From Virgibacillus salarius (lineage in GTDB: Bacteria; Bacillota; Bacilli; Bacillales; Amphibacillaceae), in the NCBI RefSeq assembly GCF_039521925.1, contig NZ_BAAACY010000006.1:1-64000 (forward strand): 64,000 nt of DNA. The letters are read 5' to 3'. Positions 62,625 through 64,000 of this stretch are shown here, piece after piece; the first letter of the stretch is position 1, and every line of letters starts with the position of its first letter. The notes below the pieces were generated by a model, which was not told the origin of the DNA, made no database searches, and saw nothing but the letters and a program-made list of their open reading frames with translations. Made by a program: the position numbers and the translations under genes.

Positions 62625-63376
62625 TGTTTTTCCTCCTCTATATAGGTTTATCTCGTTCAATAGTAAAACTGGCGAAACAGGGTCTGATATATTTCGACAA
62701 TTTAACTATCCTAAATGTAACAAACGAAAATATCAGTGAGTTAACATAGAATTTAAGGGGAAATAACAAATTATGATAATAAATTACATTTATGTCAGTA
62801 ACATTACGCTAATTCTCCTCCATTTAGTCAATGCTACACCGATAATAAATAGAGTAATAGAGATACTACAAGCCGCGAGTGTCCATTGAAAAACGGCTCT
62901 GTTGTCCTTGTACAAAAATAGCAATAACAGTCCAAAGAAATACAAATGGATATATGATATCTTCCTTCCCGATGAAAATGGTAATGGCTACGATGCTGAC
63001 TGCAATTAACGTAATTTCTGTTCATCCCAATTCTCCTAAACTAAAAAAGGAAGTGAAATCATTTCTGGTGAGGTAAGTAAATACATTAACTTATACTAGC
63101 TAAAGAAACCCATCCCGAATAGATAGAAAAGGGAGTGCGATCAAAGAGACTGCTGGCAGAATTAGTATTAACACGATAATAAATCGAAATAATAGATAAA
63201 AGTAATAGGAAAATGATAACAGTTTAGAGTAAAATTTTTTCCTGAGTAAATGCTAAAATCCAAGCCCCATTTAGAATAAAGTTTATGAAAAAGGGATTAA
63301 AAAACTATGTGATTACCACTTGTTTTTTCCTTGGATTTGGTGTAGCATATATAAAAATTAAACGTTATGAAAAGGC
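62625..63376. other. Intergenic region with membrane-protein scar
   Basis: About 750 bases. The only coding signal is a frame-broken membrane segment on the minus strand (62790-63022). A 34-codon frame from 63274 overlaps the T-box start and is not convincing. The rest is AT-rich, with the probable T-box promoter near 63330-63360. Confidence 0.5.
62790..63022 (-). pseudogene. Frameshifted membrane-protein remnant
   Basis: Read leftward, one frame gives ITLIAVSIVAITIFIGKED and IYPFVFLWTVIAIFVQ, and after a frameshift RAVFQWTLAACSISITLFII with GVALTKWRR to a stop at 62790. This is two or three membrane helices of one protein. The pattern is compatible with the C-terminus of a TspO/MBR-like tryptophan-rich sensory protein, but I am not sure. 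There is no start codon. Confidence 0.45.
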
Positions 63377-63613
63377 AATGAAGAGGACATGAGTTACTTT
63401 AGACGGTTTCCAGAGAAGGAAGAAATGCTGAAAACTTCCTAACCTATAATGTAAGTTACCACCTCTGAGGCTGTATTGGGGAAATAAAGTATCCAGTACC
63501 GTGAAGCTACGTTACAGCGCCATAAGCCAATGAACGCCTATTGTTTATTGGGAAGTTGGGTGGAACCACGAATTAACACATTCGTCCCTATGTTAGGGAT
63601 GGATGTGTTTTTT
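63377..63613 (+). ncRNA. T-box riboswitch, complete leader 1
   Basis: Stem I begins AATGAAGAGGACATGAG. The antiterminator T-box is GGGTGGAACCACG (63558-63570), followed by a terminator CACATTCGTCCCTA/TAGGGATGGATGTG and T6. T-boxes sense uncharged tRNA and control aminoacyl-tRNA synthetase or amino acid genes. A candidate specifier is ACC (threonine) in TTACCACC at the end of Stem I; this is tentative. No gene follows directly: a repeat and a second T-box come next. Confidence 0.9.
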
Positions 63614-63618
63614 GTAGT

Positions 63619-63809
63619 CTCTAGGAAAATATAAAAAATTGGCCCATGTGGATAAATAGGGGCGTGTTGGGAAGCGCCCAGAAACGATTGGACTTCACGA
63701 ATCGCTTTACGATAAGTTATCATCGGTTCGCAAGCTCACCGTGATTCCTTTATCTCCGTTGACTCGCTCCAGTCCCTACGTTTCTAATCGGGCGCTTGCG
63801 CTTTCGCTC
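63619..63809 (+). repeat. Dispersed repeat B, copy 2
   Basis: Same element as 51359-51549 (GGCCCATGTGGATAAATAGG, GGACTTCACGAATCG, CCGTTGACTCGCTCCAGTC, CTACGTTTCTAATCGGGCGC). It sits exactly between the two T-box leaders. Confidence 0.88.
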
Positions 63810-63837
63810 TAAGCAAGTTAATTGTATGCGATCGAAT

Positions 63838-64000
63838 GGCGATGAAGAGGACATGAATTATTTTTTGCCGTACCAGAGAGGGAAGGAAAGCTGCGATCTT
63901 CCTAACGAAGGAAAATGATTTACCACCTTGGAAGCCGTATTGGGGAAATAAAGTATCCAGTACCGTAAAGCTACGTTACAGCACCATAAGCCAATGAACG
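63838..64000 (+). ncRNA. T-box riboswitch, second leader, cut by window end
   Basis: It repeats the Stem I and following region of leader 1: GATGAAGAGGACATGAA, TTACCACC, then GTATTGGGGAAATAAAGTAT, CCAGTACCGTAAAGCTACGT and CCATAAGCCAATGAACG. The antiterminator and controlled gene lie beyond the window. The Stem I base pairs differ from copy 1, suggesting independent drift after duplication. Confidence 0.87.

Noticed and set aside
62834..63076. Two overlapping small frames on opposite strands
   Set aside because: They are in the wrong frames of the membrane-protein remnant at 62790-63022.
63274..63387. 34-codon plus-strand frame with one hydrophobic segment
   Set aside because: It overlaps the T-box Stem I start, lacks a ribosome site, and is better read as the leader's promoter region.

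Overview
This 64 kb window is low-GC Bacillaceae chromosome. The sigW-rsiW-cdaA-cdaR-glmM block, a glmS ribozyme, GGAGG-type ribosome sites, CotF-like coat proteins and a Spo0E-like peptide all fit a spore-forming bacillus. An Oceanobacillus/Virgibacillus-type organism is my inference, not proven. The left 6.5 kb is conserved core: arginase, the SigW stress sigma factor with its anti-sigma, c-di-AMP synthesis (CdaA/CdaR) and GlmM. GlmS, normally close downstream of GlmM in bacilli, lies about 17 kb further on behind its ribozyme leader. Everything between them, and nearly everything after, looks accessory.

Region by region: 6.6-12 kb holds a TetR/YqeB-like pair and a complete haem-stress module (HssR-HssS-HrtB-HrtA) with its operator. 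12-17 kb is decayed DNA: a D-amino-acid-oxidase-like gene, a resolvase remnant and a multiply frameshifted S9 peptidase, followed by an intact S9 peptidase. 19-23.3 kb holds a PadR/DUF2812 operon, an ECF41 sigma factor with its carboxymuconolactone-decarboxylase partner, and a second DUF2812 gene. 25.6-26.7 kb is repeat-rich. 26.7-31 kb has a YtrA-type GntR/ABC operon and a TetR/MFS efflux pair. 31.5-37.7 kb is a beta-lactam response island (BlaI, BlaR1, a PBP2-class transpeptidase and a lipoprotein class A beta-lactamase) carrying an IS110 scar. 38-43 kb holds LysR/MFS, a Zur-controlled ZinT lipoprotein and another MFS pump. 43-47.4 kb is a large secreted GH101 endo-alpha-N-acetylgalactosaminidase. 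47.5-55.4 kb is a cluster of GNAT, MarR, MFS, VOC and WYL genes with a TnpB scar. 55.4-60 kb is an ankyrin-lipoprotein/twin-amidohydrolase operon with a divergent LysR. 60-62.6 kb holds coat-like proteins, a DUF72 protein and an NlpC/P60-like protein with Ser at the catalytic Cys position. The right end has two T-box leaders separated by a dispersed repeat; the second runs off the window.

The most interesting pattern is an eight-copy intergenic repeat family spread from 12 to 59 kb and absent from the core block. All copies lie on the same strand, mostly flanked by TTTA(T). They exist in long (about 145-175 bp) and internally deleted short (about 53-80 bp) forms, and the long forms carry a hairpin with a compensatory base change. 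The strand bias, and a hairpin motif shared with the right end of the local TnpB remnant, suggest a non-autonomous element moved by an IS200/IS605-type single-strand transposase. This is a hypothesis.
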